Source of the DNA: an uncultured SAR116 cluster alpha proteobacterium
GTDB taxonomy: Bacteria; Pseudomonadota; Alphaproteobacteria; Puniceispirillales; Puniceispirillaceae
Assembly (NCBI GenBank): GCA_902520885.1
Contig: CABYPW010000010.1
Span: forward strand, 22,669 to 86,668
Length of the DNA: 64,000 bases
Direction: 5' to 3'
Shown here: one piece after another, positions 20,315-28,840 of the stretch
Layout: every line of letters starts with the position of its first letter
Position numbering within the stretch: the first letter of the stretch is position 1
Translations under genes and position numbers: made by a program
The notes under the pieces: generated by a model
Database searches by the model: none
The model's input: only the letters and a program-made list of their open reading frames with translations
Told to the model about the DNA's origin: nothing

Positions 20315-22105
20315 CTAATGTTTTGTGTCTTTCTGCAAGCTTTTTGACTGAATACTTGCTTTTCTAATGTGCAATTCATTTAGCTGTTTATCTTCGACAG
20401 AAGATGGTGAAGACATCATTAGGTCTTCTGCTTTACCATTCATTGGAAAGAGAATAACTTCCCTGATATTTGGCTCATCTGCAATAAGCATTACAATTCT
20501 GTCAATGCCTGGCGCTATACCTCCGTGCGGAGGAGCCCCAAACTTAAAGGCGTTAATCATAGCTGGAAAATTCTCTTCCACTACTTGGGGACCATAACCT
20601 GCGATATCAAAAGCGCGATACATCACCTCCGGTAAATGATTTCTAATTGCTCCGCTTGATAACTCTATCCCATTACAAACCAAATCATACTGCCATGCTT
20701 TTATTTCTAGTGGGTCTTGCGTATTTAAAGCCTCTATGCCACCCTGAGGCATCGAAAATGGATTGTGAGAAAATTCTATTTTACCAGTGATTTCGTCTTT
20801 TTCAAACATCGGAAAATCAACAATCCAACAAAATTTAAAAATTGATTTATCAATGAGATTTTGTTCTGTTCCAATACGCACTCTTGCACGCCCGGCAAGT
20901 GCCGAAGCGTCTTTCTCTGATGCGCAAGCAAAAAATACTGCATCGCCATCATTTAGATTAAGTTTTGATTTAATGAGGTTTGACTTGTCCTGACCTAACG
21001 CTTTAGCAACTGGTCCTTTAGCTTCCTCACTTGAATAAATGATGTAGCCTAGGCCTGGAGCTCCTTCTGATTGAGCCCAACTATTCATTCTATCTGCTAT
21101 GGCCCTACTTCCACATTTCGGACCTGGTATTGCTCTTACGACTGCACCATTTTCAATATTTTTGGCGAATATCGTGAAATCAGAGCCACGAAAAATATCT
21201 GTCACATCTGAGATCTCGATGGGAATTCTCAAGTCTGGTTTATCATTTCCATATTTCAATATCGAGTCAGCGTAAGAAATATGGGTAAAAATTGGATCAA
21301 TTTTTTTCCCTGAAAATTGTTCAAAAATTCCTTTTATCACTGGTTCAACAGCAGCAAATACATCACACTGTTCGACGAAACTCATCTCAAGATCTAGCTG
21401 ATAAAACTCGCCTGGACTTCGGTCAGCTCTGCTATCTTCATCTCTGAAGCAGGGGGCGATTTGGAAATATTTGTCAAATCCAGACATCATTACTAATTGT
21501 TTAAATTGCTGCGGAGCCTGCGGTAGAGCGTAAAATTTACCCGGATGTAACCTTGCTGGAACTAAAAAATCCCTTGCGCCCTCCGGTGAAGAAGCTGTAA
21601 GTATTGGAGTCTGAAATTCGGTAAATCCTTGTTCAACCATTCTATTTCGAATGGATTGTATTATCTGGCTTCGTAGTAAAATGTTTTTATGCGGGCGCGT
21701 TCTTCGAAGATCTAAATATCTATACCGAAGGCGTGTTTCCTCTCCTGCATCTTCATCAGAATTAACTTGCAGTGGCAATGTGTCAGCTTCTGATTGAATT
21801 GTGATATCTTCTATTGCAACTTCAATCTGTCCTGTTTTAAGATTTTTGTTGATGGTTTCTTTGCTTCGCTTTTTAACTACACCAGTTATTGTCACAACGC
21901 TTTCATTTCGGAGCGACTCAACAAGTGTGAACACTTTGTCAGAGGAGTCAACAACACATTGGGTTAATCCAAAATGGTCCCTCAAATCAACAAATAAAAG
22001 AGAACCGTGGTCGCGTTTACGATGAACCCACCCAGAAATTTTTACTTGACTATTTTCGTCGTTTTCTGATATCTCGCCACAATTGTGAGTGCGATAAAGA
22101 TGCAT
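20315..22105 (-). CDS. aspS: Aspartyl-tRNA synthetase (bacterial type, probably non-discriminating)
   Basis: 596 residues. Class II synthetase: an N-terminal OB anticodon domain ([12 protein letters not shown]... [19 protein letters not shown]), the core with [53 protein letters not shown] (motif 2), a bacterial GAD insertion, and motif 3 [18 protein letters not shown]. It may also charge tRNA-Asn in organisms that use GatCAB; the window does not show whether that is so. Convergent with ctaA. Confidence 0.96.
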   Translation of the reverse strand: MHLYRTHNCGEISENDENSQVKISGWVHRKRDHGSLLFVDLRDHFGLTQCVVDSSDKVFTLVESLRNESVVTITGVVKKRSKETINKNLKTGQIEVAIEDITIQSEADTLPLQVNSDEDAGEETRLRYRYLDLRRTRPHKNILLRSQIIQSIRNRMVEQGFTEFQTPILTASSPEGARDFLVPARLHPGKFYALPQAPQQFKQLVMMSGFDKYFQIAPCFRDEDSRADRSPGEFYQLDLEMSFVEQCDVFAAVEPVIKGIFEQFSGKKIDPIFTHISYADSILKYGNDKPDLRIPIEISDVTDIFRGSDFTIFAKNIENGAVVRAIPGPKCGSRAIADRMNSWAQSEGAPGLGYIIYSSEEAKGPVAKALGQDKSNLIKSKLNLNDGDAVFFACASEKDASALAGRARVRIGTEQNLIDKSIFKFCWIVDFPMFEKDEITGKIEFSHNPFSMPQGGIEALNTQDPLEIKAWQYDLVCNGIELSSGAIRNHLPEVMYRAFDIAGYGPQVVEENFPAMINAFKFGAPPHGGIAPGIDRIVMLIADEPNIREVILFPMNGKAEDLMMSSPSSVEDKQLNELHIRKASIQSKSLQKDTKH

Positions 22106-22452
22106 ATTATAAACTCCAAAATTGATTTTATTACGAGCGCAGTATGCATCAATTTAATGAAACTGCAACAAAAACGCACATCAATTTTTGCTATTATCTT
22201 AAAAGGACAATATCCGTTAATATTGCTTAAGGATAAAATCTTACATCGGATTTTCTTTTAAAATAGACAACAAGATTTTAATTGCAAAATGAATTTAGAC
22301 AATAATTTACATACGAATTTTTATTATAGTTAAAGCGTATGATGATATTCACAAAAATATAAATTAGAAAACGTTAAGGTATTAAAATTACATTAAAAGG
22401 AAATTCATTAATAAATAATCTACCTAAAAGAATTTTTCTAACAAATTCCTAA
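22106..22452. other. Intergenic region upstream of aspS
   Basis: A 347-nt, very AT-rich gap between the aspS start and the end of the DUF1289 gene. I see no tRNA, hairpin with a T-tract, or convincing gene. A 34-codon frame on the + strand (ATG at 22157) lacks a good ribosome site and conserved features. The right part should hold the aspS promoter. Confidence 0.5.
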
Positions 22453-22680
22453 TTAATTTTTGAGTCTTTTTATTGAGCGAGGGCGCCGTTTTGAACGACC
22501 ACTGTTTGTTTCACCTCTTTCGTGAAGTTTTTTTATTACTCTTTTTTGCTCTTCAAAAGACATATAGCGCCATCGGCTAATTTCTTCTCTTGTTCTAAAG
22601 CAACCTTCGCAGAAACCAGTCGTATTGGAGATATAGCAAATACTTATGCAAGGAGATAAGAGTTTTTCCATATATTTCAC
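22453..22680 (-). CDS. DUF1289 small Cys-rich protein
   Basis: 75 residues. The pattern SPCISICYI...GFCEGCFRTREEISRWRYMSFEEQKRVI matches DUF1289, with four Cys in a CxxxC...CxxC arrangement that suggest zinc or Fe-S binding. The last 20 residues are strongly basic (SGRSKRRPRSIKRLKN), hinting at nucleic-acid contact. Its role is unknown. It follows the DJ-1-like gene by 16 nt and is probably co-transcribed with it. An ATG three codons further in is another possible start. Confidence 0.8.
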   Translation of the reverse strand: MKYMEKLLSPCISICYISNTTGFCEGCFRTREEISRWRYMSFEEQKRVIKKLHERGETNSGRSKRRPRSIKRLKN

Positions 22681-22696
22681 TTATCCTGTAAAGAAT

Positions 22697-23233
22697 TTAT
22701 GCTGCGACTCCCTTGCTGTCACTTTTTTCTAACTTCTTAGAACAAACTGTTTCAAAAAATATTTTAAAAGTTGTAACGAGTCCTTTACCATTAATATTCC
22801 AAAAAACAGAGTCTGAATTTAAGTATTCCTTATTTTCATAAGATAGTTCTGAAAATCGAGTGTCACCAATAACATTTAATAGTTTTGATCCTTCACTCAC
22901 AACAAGGATAGGCATAGATTCTCTTAAAAAAGCTCTTATCAATCTAATAGCATGTGGTTCCTCGCAAAGAAACTCAATTTGTTCAGAACCACCAACAATT
23001 ATTAAACAATCATAATCTATAGCTAACGTTTCTGACAACGTACGATCCACGGTATAACTAATTCCATTTCCTGTCTTTGAATCACTATGAACAAGCCCAA
23101 TATGAGATGAGATGATTTTTGTATGTACATTTTTTCCCATAATAGCCTTTTGTAATGTGATAAATTCAGCTTCGTTAAAACCATTTTCTGTCATCATTGC
23201 GATTCTTTTTTCAACTGAATCAATTTTATTCAT
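22697..23233 (-). CDS. DJ-1/PfpI-like domain protein lacking the nucleophilic Cys
   Basis: 178 residues. The order of segments (KRIAMMTENGFNEAEF, HTKIISSHIGLV, DYDCLIIVGGSE, PHAIRLIRAFLRESMPILVVSEGSKLL) fits the DJ-1/PfpI glutamine-amidotransferase-like fold, and is closest to the C-terminal domain of large-subunit catalases. At the nucleophile elbow the usual A-x-C-H-G reads V-V-S-E-G: Cys is replaced by Ser and His by Glu. It is therefore unlikely to be an active protease or glyoxalase and could be a stress, binding or structural protein. The assignment by eye is moderate. Confidence 0.55.
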   Translation of the reverse strand: MNKIDSVEKRIAMMTENGFNEAEFITLQKAIMGKNVHTKIISSHIGLVHSDSKTGNGISYTVDRTLSETLAIDYDCLIIVGGSEQIEFLCEEPHAIRLIRAFLRESMPILVVSEGSKLLNVIGDTRFSELSYENKEYLNSDSVFWNINGKGLVTTFKIFFETVCSKKLEKSDSKGVAA

Positions 23234-23431
23234 TTCTCTTAGTCCTTTTTCCTACTGATATTCATTTGTATAATTTAATTTCAAAACACTATGGTTGGCA
23301 GGGCTTAAATTAATGTGATATTTTGGTTTTTTTTACCAATTTATTAATGCAACTACCTGAAAATATTATATTTTACAGTATTTTACATTTTCTTAACAAA
23401 ATTATAGGGCTGATTTTTTAAAGAAAAAAAA

Positions 23432-23459
23432 TTGGATAAATTTGGTTCTCGTATATGCT
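23432..23459 (+). promoter_or_regulatory. Possible sigma-70 promoter for the small lipoprotein gene
   Basis: TTGGAT (23432-23437) and TATGCT (23454-23459) are separated by 16 nt. If used, transcription would begin about 145 nt before the lipoprotein ATG and give a long leader that contains the 12-bp inverted repeat at 23544-23585. The boxes match the consensus only partly. Confidence 0.3.
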
Positions 23460-23543
23460 ATTCTAAAAGTTTTTTCAAGCCTAACTATTTAGTAACAGTA
23501 TAAAAATAGCTGCATAAATCAAAAAATTAAACAAATTTATTAC

Positions 23544-23585
23544 TTGTTTTAGAAGTAAAACTAAGGTTACATGCTTCTAAAACAA
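23544..23585 (+). promoter_or_regulatory. 12-bp inverted repeat (hairpin) in the leader of a small lipoprotein gene
   Basis: TTGTTTTAGAAG (23544-23555) and CTTCTAAAACAA (23574-23585) are perfect inverted complements around an 18-nt loop. The structure ends 26 nt before the ATG at 23612. It has no T-tract right after it, so it is not an ordinary terminator. It could be an RNA stability or control element, or a dimeric regulator's binding site. Confidence 0.55.
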
Positions 23586-23611
23586 TTTATAACTAAATTA
23601 ATGAGAGAATT

Positions 23612-23725
23612 ATGTCTAAAAAAATTATGACTGCATTTTTATTTTCCACAATTTTAGCGTTTTCAGCTTGTAGCTCATACCCGGCCTGGGTTCCAGAATG
23701 GGCACAAATAAACACTAGTAAATAA
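23612..23725 (+). CDS. Very small lipoprotein (37 aa)
   Basis: ATG at 23612 with GAGAG 5-6 nt upstream. The product has a basic start (SKKIM), a hydrophobic stretch (TAFLFSTILAF) and a lipobox SAC, giving a mature lipopeptide of about 18 residues: CSSYPAWVPEWAQINTSK. Entericidin-like or osmotic lipoproteins have comparable sizes, but I do not recognise this one. It stands alone between a leftward pair and folE, with its own leader hairpin and possible terminator, as an independently controlled gene would. Coding status rests on the signal sequence, ribosome site and context. Confidence 0.6.
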   Translation: MSKKIMTAFLFSTILAFSACSSYPAWVPEWAQINTSK

Positions 23726-23862
23726 ATTTCATTACTAAAGTATTTTCTTTTAATTAGAAACTATTCAAGAGCTTTAAGTATCTAAAGTGCTTTTGAGTAA
23801 AATCAATGTTGAATGATTAAATACATATCCAGTTGCAACTAGATTTACAAAATGATAACAAT

Positions 23863-23888
23863 TAAGCGGTTTTTTTGCTTATTTTTTT
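23863..23888 (+). terminator. Possible weak terminator after the small lipoprotein gene
   Basis: TAAGC (23863-23867) pairs with GCTTA (23877-23881) around a 9-nt loop, and is followed by seven T. The stem is only 5 bp, so it would be a weak terminator. Confidence 0.35.
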
Positions 23889-23985
23889 GTTAATGAAATA
23901 AAATCAGGATTATTTAGTGAATAGATGATCGTTCGCAAATCATGTTGCGTATCATGGTCATATTTAATACAAACGGGACTCTAAA

Positions 23986-24606
23986 ATGACACCATATGAT
24001 ACCATCGACAAATCCGAAAATAGCATAGGACTCGAAAAACCCTCTCGTGATGAAGCTGAAAAAGCGGTTGAAATTTTGCTTCGTTGGGCTGGTGATAATC
24101 CTTTGCGTGAAGGTTTGTTAGACACCCCAGCAAGGGTAGTTAGAGCATATGAAGAATTTTTTGCGGGTTATTTAGAAGACCCAGAAAAAATGCTAGAGCG
24201 AACCTTTGAAGAGGTTGAAGGATATGATGACATCGTAATGCTTAGAGATATTGCAGTGGAAAGTCATTGTGAACATCATTTAGTTCCCATATTAGGAAAA
24301 GCACATATTGCTTACTTACCAGATAAGAGGGTGGTCGGTATTTCAAAATTAGCAAGAGTGCTAGATTCATATTCCAGAAGATTACAAACTCAAGAAACCA
24401 TGACTTCACAAATATCGAATGCAATTCAAAGGGCACTTAAACCAAAAGGTGTAGCCATTTTAATTGACGCACAACACCAATGTATGACTACAAGAGGTGT
24501 CAAAAAGCCTAATGTATCAATGATAACAACTCAGTTCACTGGTGAATTTAAAAAAGATCCGTTGCTCAAAGATAGATTCTATAAACACATTCAGCTAGGG
24601 AACTAG
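23986..24606 (+). CDS. folE: GTP cyclohydrolase I
   Basis: 206 residues. Converts GTP to 7,8-dihydroneopterin triphosphate, the first step of folate synthesis. Seen: EGLLDTPARVVRAYEEFFAGY, the zinc and substrate region ESHCEHHLVPILGKAHIAYLP, GISKLARVLDSYSRRLQTQE, DAQHQCMTTRGV and the second Cys ligand therein. All catalytic Cys/His of the type I enzyme are present. It stands alone on the + strand. folB, a pteridine-reductase-like gene and folD occur elsewhere in the window. Confidence 0.96.
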   Translation: MTPYDTIDKSENSIGLEKPSRDEAEKAVEILLRWAGDNPLREGLLDTPARVVRAYEEFFAGYLEDPEKMLERTFEEVEGYDDIVMLRDIAVESHCEHHLVPILGKAHIAYLPDKRVVGISKLARVLDSYSRRLQTQETMTSQISNAIQRALKPKGVAILIDAQHQCMTTRGVKKPNVSMITTQFTGEFKKDPLLKDRFYKHIQLGN

Positions 24607-24669
24607 TTTTTAAAGTTAATTCGAATTATTAAAATAATAGAATGAAATCATTTATGAATAGTCCTGAAA

Positions 24670-24712
24670 TATATCAATATATTTTGCGGACTATATCAAT
24701 GTATTCTGCGGA
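24670..24712 (+). repeat. Tandem direct repeat (two 21-nt units, period 22) before trkH
   Basis: TATATCAATATATTTTGCGGA (24670-24690, quoted here as one unit of 21 positions) is repeated at 24692-24712 with two changes (A to G at unit position 10, T to C at position 15) and one spacer base. The units end 30 nt before the trkH ATG, two helical turns apart centre to centre, as expected for paired binding sites of a regulator. Confidence 0.7.
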
Positions 24713-24742
24713 TGGCTAAATTGAGAGAGGCTTATTGCTAAT

Positions 24743-26188
24743 ATGAATATAGCGCCCGTTTTTTCAATTCTTGGTGTACTTCTTACAATATTGTCATTCA
24801 CTATGCTAATACCAATGTTTATCGACATCTTATATCGATCTCAAAATTGGTTCGGATTTGCCTCTGCTTCTCTTATTTCATGTTTTATTGGTATTTCGCT
24901 TTGGTTAACAAACAGAAATAAGCAAGAACTGAATCTAGGGCTAAAAGAAGCTTTTCTTTTGACAAATTTTGCATGGATTTTATCTGGTATATTTGGGGCA
25001 TTACCTTTTGTTTTTTCAGACCTTGGGCTGGGTTTTACAGATGCCATTTTTGAATCTATTTCAGGTATTACAACAACTGGATCTACTATTTTACAAACAA
25101 TTGAGTTGGCGTCACCAGGTATCATTCTCTGGAGGGCTCTGCTTCAATGGCTTGGCGGTATAGGCATTATCGTAATGGCACTCGCAATTTTACCCGTGCT
25201 GTCTGTTGGAGGCATGCAATTGTTTAAAACAGAAACCTACGAGGCTAGTGATAATGCCATACCGAGAGCGAGGCAGTTAGCTGGAGGAATTTTTGCTGTA
25301 TATACAACTCTTACCTTAATTTGGGCTCTTATGTTATGGCTTGCAGGAATGACAAGCTTTGATGCGTTGATTCATTCTATGACAACTTTAGCTACAGGGG
25401 GTTATTCTTCTAAAACCTCTTCCATAGGTGCCTTTGACTCAATTGCAATTGAAGTCATAATTATGTCTGGAATGATTGCTGGTAGTTTGCCATTCGCTCA
25501 TTATTTAGCAATAACCAGAGGTGGATGGAATGCCTTAATAAGTGATCCTCAGGTTCGATGGTTCCTTGTTCTTACCATTTTAGTGATATTATTAATAACC
25601 ATCGACCTTGGAAGGGCTGGTAATACCTGGCTTTATTCAATTCGTTTAGCAAGTTTCAATACAATTTCGGTTATTACTGGAACAGGTTATGGGACAGCAA
25701 ACTTTGCTCTATGGGGTGGCTTTTCTACGACGATGTTATTGATAATGATGTTTATGGGTGGTTGTGCCGGATCTACAACTTGTGGAATAAAAATGTTCCG
25801 ACTTCAAGTTTTAATAAGCACAATTAAAGTTCAAATTGCCAGACTACTCAGACCTCATGGGGTTGTGCTTGCTTATTACAATAAAAAACCCGTCCCGGAA
25901 TCTGTTATGGATGCCGTAATGGGCTTCTTTTACCTTTACATACTTTGCTTTGTTTTCCTTTCCTTATTTTTAGCGTTCACAGGTCTTGATTTTACTACTG
26001 CGTTTTCAGGCGCCGCGACCGCTATTTCAAATGTTGGACCAGGTTTGGGGGATATAATAGGTCCCAACGGAAGCTTTAATCCTCTTCCAGATATGGCCAA
26101 ATGGGCTATGTGTTTTGGAATGTTATTAGGACGCTTGGAATTGTTTACTATTCTAGTGATGCTAAACCCACTTTTTTGGCGTAATTAA
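24743..26188 (+). CDS. trkH: Potassium uptake protein TrkH family
   Basis: 481 residues, with about ten to twelve membrane helices in four M1-P-M2 repeats. Selectivity-filter loops are seen as SGITTTGSTIL, TLATGGYSSKT, VITGTGYGTAN and ISNVGPGLG. TrkH is the channel-like membrane subunit of a K+ uptake system gated by the cytosolic TrkA; no trkA is in this window. It begins 30 nt after a tandem repeat that may be its control site. Downstream it is convergent with a lipoprotein gene. Confidence 0.93.
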   Translation: MNIAPVFSILGVLLTILSFTMLIPMFIDILYRSQNWFGFASASLISCFIGISLWLTNRNKQELNLGLKEAFLLTNFAWILSGIFGALPFVFSDLGLGFTDAIFESISGITTTGSTILQTIELASPGIILWRALLQWLGGIGIIVMALAILPVLSVGGMQLFKTETYEASDNAIPRARQLAGGIFAVYTTLTLIWALMLWLAGMTSFDALIHSMTTLATGGYSSKTSSIGAFDSIAIEVIIMSGMIAGSLPFAHYLAITRGGWNALISDPQVRWFLVLTILVILLITIDLGRAGNTWLYSIRLASFNTISVITGTGYGTANFALWGGFSTTMLLIMMFMGGCAGSTTCGIKMFRLQVLISTIKVQIARLLRPHGVVLAYYNKKPVPESVMDAVMGFFYLYILCFVFLSLFLAFTGLDFTTAFSGAATAISNVGPGLGDIIGPNGSFNPLPDMAKWAMCFGMLLGRLELFTILVMLNPLFWRN

Positions 26189-26199
26189 ATTTGTCTATT

Positions 26200-26781
26200 C
26201 TATTGAAGTATCATTCCATCTAGATTTTCAATTTCTAACCTTAATTTTCTATCAAAACCTGCAAGCGCAGATAAAATCGTTTCTTGAACAGCAATTTTAA
26301 AATCAAGAGGACTGCTTGATTCTGGGACGGTAGTTGAACTTTTAGAACGCGCATCAAGAAAACCTGTCTGAGCTGTTACTGGTTGTATCCACATGATTTG
26401 TCCCGCCATTTCAACTTCTATCTTACTTTTTTGATTATCTTTAAACTGTCCTGTAATTGAGTCAGCTTGTTGTATGTCTGTAATAATAATTGATGCTCTT
26501 CTAATATCCAGAGTTAAATCTCCAGACGAGCCAGCGGGTAACAAGGTTTTGCTGGCCCATTCTGTTATCACAGACGAAGGATTAGGCATAATAAGATGCT
26601 CATTAAATGGCTCTTCACCGGGCATTTTCCAATTTTGGATCACTACCAGTTTTCTAGCATTAATTGATAGAGGTAGATAATCGGATGCTTGAAATGTTGG
26701 AATTTTTGGTTCATCATATATTTTTTGGCTGCATGCTGAGAAAAATATACATAACAACATTGTTAAAATAGAAAAACGCAT
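26200..26781 (-). CDS. Predicted lipoprotein of unknown function
   Basis: 193 residues from an ATG at 26781 preceded by GGGAGG, a strong ribosome site (an in-frame start 21 nt upstream is less likely). N-terminal MRFSILTMLLCIFFSAC is a lipoprotein signal with the lipobox FSAC. The mature part is a beta-rich and helix mixed domain of about 170 residues; SGDLTLDIRRASIIITDI and EVEMAGQIMW are hydrophobic alternating strands. I do not recognise a family, though its form resembles small outer-membrane lipoproteins that assist in transport. It lies 113 nt downstream of hslO on the same strand. Confidence 0.7.
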   Translation of the reverse strand: MRFSILTMLLCIFFSACSQKIYDEPKIPTFQASDYLPLSINARKLVVIQNWKMPGEEPFNEHLIMPNPSSVITEWASKTLLPAGSSGDLTLDIRRASIIITDIQQADSITGQFKDNQKSKIEVEMAGQIMWIQPVTAQTGFLDARSKSSTTVPESSSPLDFKIAVQETILSALAGFDRKLRLEIENLDGMILQ

Positions 26782-26894
26782 CAATTCCCTCCCATTTGTC
26801 AATTATTGTGTTAAATATAATGACATGAATAATGGTATCTCATTATAATTAAGTTTCAATCTAAAAGTCTTTAATCTTGAAATATGACGAATTT

Positions 26895-27869
26895 TTAATG
26901 TGACCTTAAATTAGAAGAGAATACACGTCTTTTTTTACAAAACTCACAATCTACAACCAGATTATCATTCTCATCTGTCAATTTGACTAACTCATCTTTA
27001 TCAATCGAGCGGAGTATAGTTTCGACTTTTTCGTTATTACAACGACATTGATCATTAATTAAACGCGGTGACTGAATGTATACCCCAAGCTCGTTAAATA
27101 ATTTAAAAAGGATTACTTCAAGCTTTAATTTTGGATCTATTAATTCTTCCTTAGTTATTGTTTGAGCGAACATTTTTGCGTTGTTCCAAACTTCTATATC
27201 ATAATCAGCTGCTCTATTTTCCACCCCACCCTCATCTGCTATTTTTTGTATCAATAATGTTGCCGCCACCCACAAATCACCCTCTTTTTTTACTGCTGTT
27301 ATTAATTCTGAGTAAATTTGTTCAGAATTTTTAAACCAGACGGTAACTGAGTCTGCAACTGTTTTGCCCGATAATTCAACAATTCCTTGGTATCTTTCAC
27401 TTGGACCGCTTTTTTCAATTGTAAATGCCATGTATCCATCAGCCATTAGCGTTGTAAGTTCATCATTTTGCAGAAATTGCTTTTGCTCAAATGCCTTTTT
27501 GTCATAAGCCGCATATGATCTCAAATCTCCTTCATTAGTGACATCACAGAATAGAGTTGTTAAAGGTCCAACTCCCTTTGCTTGTAGTGTAATAATCCCG
27601 TCCAACTTAAAGGTTGTTGATAAACAAGATGTAACAACCATTGCTTCAGCTAAAATTGAATTAATAGGATCAGGATAATTATGTCGATTTAGAATTTGCG
27701 TAACTGGTGTTACTAATCGACATATCCGACCTCTTATTTTAGGAGTTTGTAGAGTTGGGCTTCCAGTTAAATAAAAAGGCAGAACAAAACTATTTAACGG
27801 TGGTGAAGTAAGTTTATCCAGCGATTTTAGGTCATTTTCACCTTTTGTAAGTTCCTTTTTTTTCACCAA
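26895..27869 (-). CDS. hslO: Redox-regulated chaperone Hsp33
   Basis: 324 residues. A holdase activated by oxidation and heat. The C-terminal zinc switch is intact: QCRCNNEK gives CxC and CEFCKK gives CxxC about 30 residues later. The core contains the family's Leu/Gly-rich N-terminal domain with AEAMVVTSCLSTTFKLDG and GPLTTLFCDVTNEG. It lies 28 nt downstream of argF, as is usual for argD-argF-hslO in alphaproteobacteria. Confidence 0.94.
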   Translation of the reverse strand: MVKKKELTKGENDLKSLDKLTSPPLNSFVLPFYLTGSPTLQTPKIRGRICRLVTPVTQILNRHNYPDPINSILAEAMVVTSCLSTTFKLDGIITLQAKGVGPLTTLFCDVTNEGDLRSYAAYDKKAFEQKQFLQNDELTTLMADGYMAFTIEKSGPSERYQGIVELSGKTVADSVTVWFKNSEQIYSELITAVKKEGDLWVAATLLIQKIADEGGVENRAADYDIEVWNNAKMFAQTITKEELIDPKLKLEVILFKLFNELGVYIQSPRLINDQCRCNNEKVETILRSIDKDELVKLTDENDNLVVDCEFCKKRRVFSSNLRSH

Positions 27870-27897
27870 AATAGTCTCGTCCTAAATTAATCTTTCA

Positions 27898-28803
27898 TTA
27901 TTTAATTTTATAATTAAATAAATGACAGAGGATAGCTTTTTGTGTGTGGAGCCTATTTTCTGCCTCTTCAATAACCTTGCTTTGTGGACCATCAATAACG
28001 TCTTCGGTAACTTCATTACCTCTTATAGCAGGTAAACAATGCAGAAAAATGGCATCAGAATGAGCTAATTCGAAAAGTTTTGAGTTGACCTGATAGGGTT
28101 TTAGGTCCTTCAACCTAGTACCTTCCTCATCCCCCATAGATATCCAGACATCTGTTATCAAAACATCAGCATCAAGAGCCGCCTTATGACTATCTTCATA
28201 AAGATTAATTTGTGCTCCTGAGTCAGTAGCCATTTTTATAAGCTTTTGATTCGGTTGGTAACCCTTTGGACTAGCTATACGCAAATTGAATTTAAATTTT
28301 GTAGCAGCGTCAATCCAACTTTTTAGGACATTATTTGAATCTCCAAACCAAGAGATATTTAATCCTTCAATACAATTGAAGTTTTCTTGAATTGTCATAA
28401 TATCTGCCATAATCTGACAAGGATGAGACACATTAGTAAGTCCATTAATGATAGGGATTTCGGAATTTTCTTTAAACTCAAGGAGGGTTTTGTGAGATTG
28501 GGCACGAATCATTACAGCATCAACATACCTTGACATAACCCTTGCCGTGTCACCAATAGTTTCCCCTCTAGATAGTTGCATATCATTTGAAGTTAGAACC
28601 AAAGGAGTTCCTCCAAGTTGTTTAATTCCAACTTCAAATGATATTCTCGTCCTTGTAGAACTTTTTTCAAAAATCATTGCTATCGTTTTATTTAGCAAAG
28701 GAGTTGGTGAAATCAATCCAGATTTAATCTGATGCGCTACAAATAGGATATCATTAAGTTGTTTAGTTTTATAATCCGCAATATCAATAAAATTTGCTGA
28801 CAT
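27898..28803 (-). CDS. argF: Ornithine carbamoyltransferase
   Basis: 301 residues from an ATG at 28803 with AAGGA upstream; the longer reading to 28857 would run into the end of argD and is rejected. Makes citrulline from ornithine and carbamoyl phosphate in arginine synthesis. Seen: EKSSTRTRISFEVG (carbamoyl-phosphate site), HPCQIMADIMTIQE, WFGDSNNVLKSW, and the catalytic HCLPAIRG. It lies between argD and hslO in one operon. Confidence 0.96.
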   Translation of the reverse strand: MSANFIDIADYKTKQLNDILFVAHQIKSGLISPTPLLNKTIAMIFEKSSTRTRISFEVGIKQLGGTPLVLTSNDMQLSRGETIGDTARVMSRYVDAVMIRAQSHKTLLEFKENSEIPIINGLTNVSHPCQIMADIMTIQENFNCIEGLNISWFGDSNNVLKSWIDAATKFKFNLRIASPKGYQPNQKLIKMATDSGAQINLYEDSHKAALDADVLITDVWISMGDEEGTRLKDLKPYQVNSKLFELAHSDAIFLHCLPAIRGNEVTEDVIDGPQSKVIEEAENRLHTQKAILCHLFNYKIK

Positions 28804-28840
28804 GCATTTTTCCTTTAATTTTTTTAAATATTTAATGTTT

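Noticed and set aside
22157..22261. 34-codon frame upstream of aspS on the + strand
   Set aside because: No ribosome site, no signal or motif; such frames are common by chance in AT-rich gaps.
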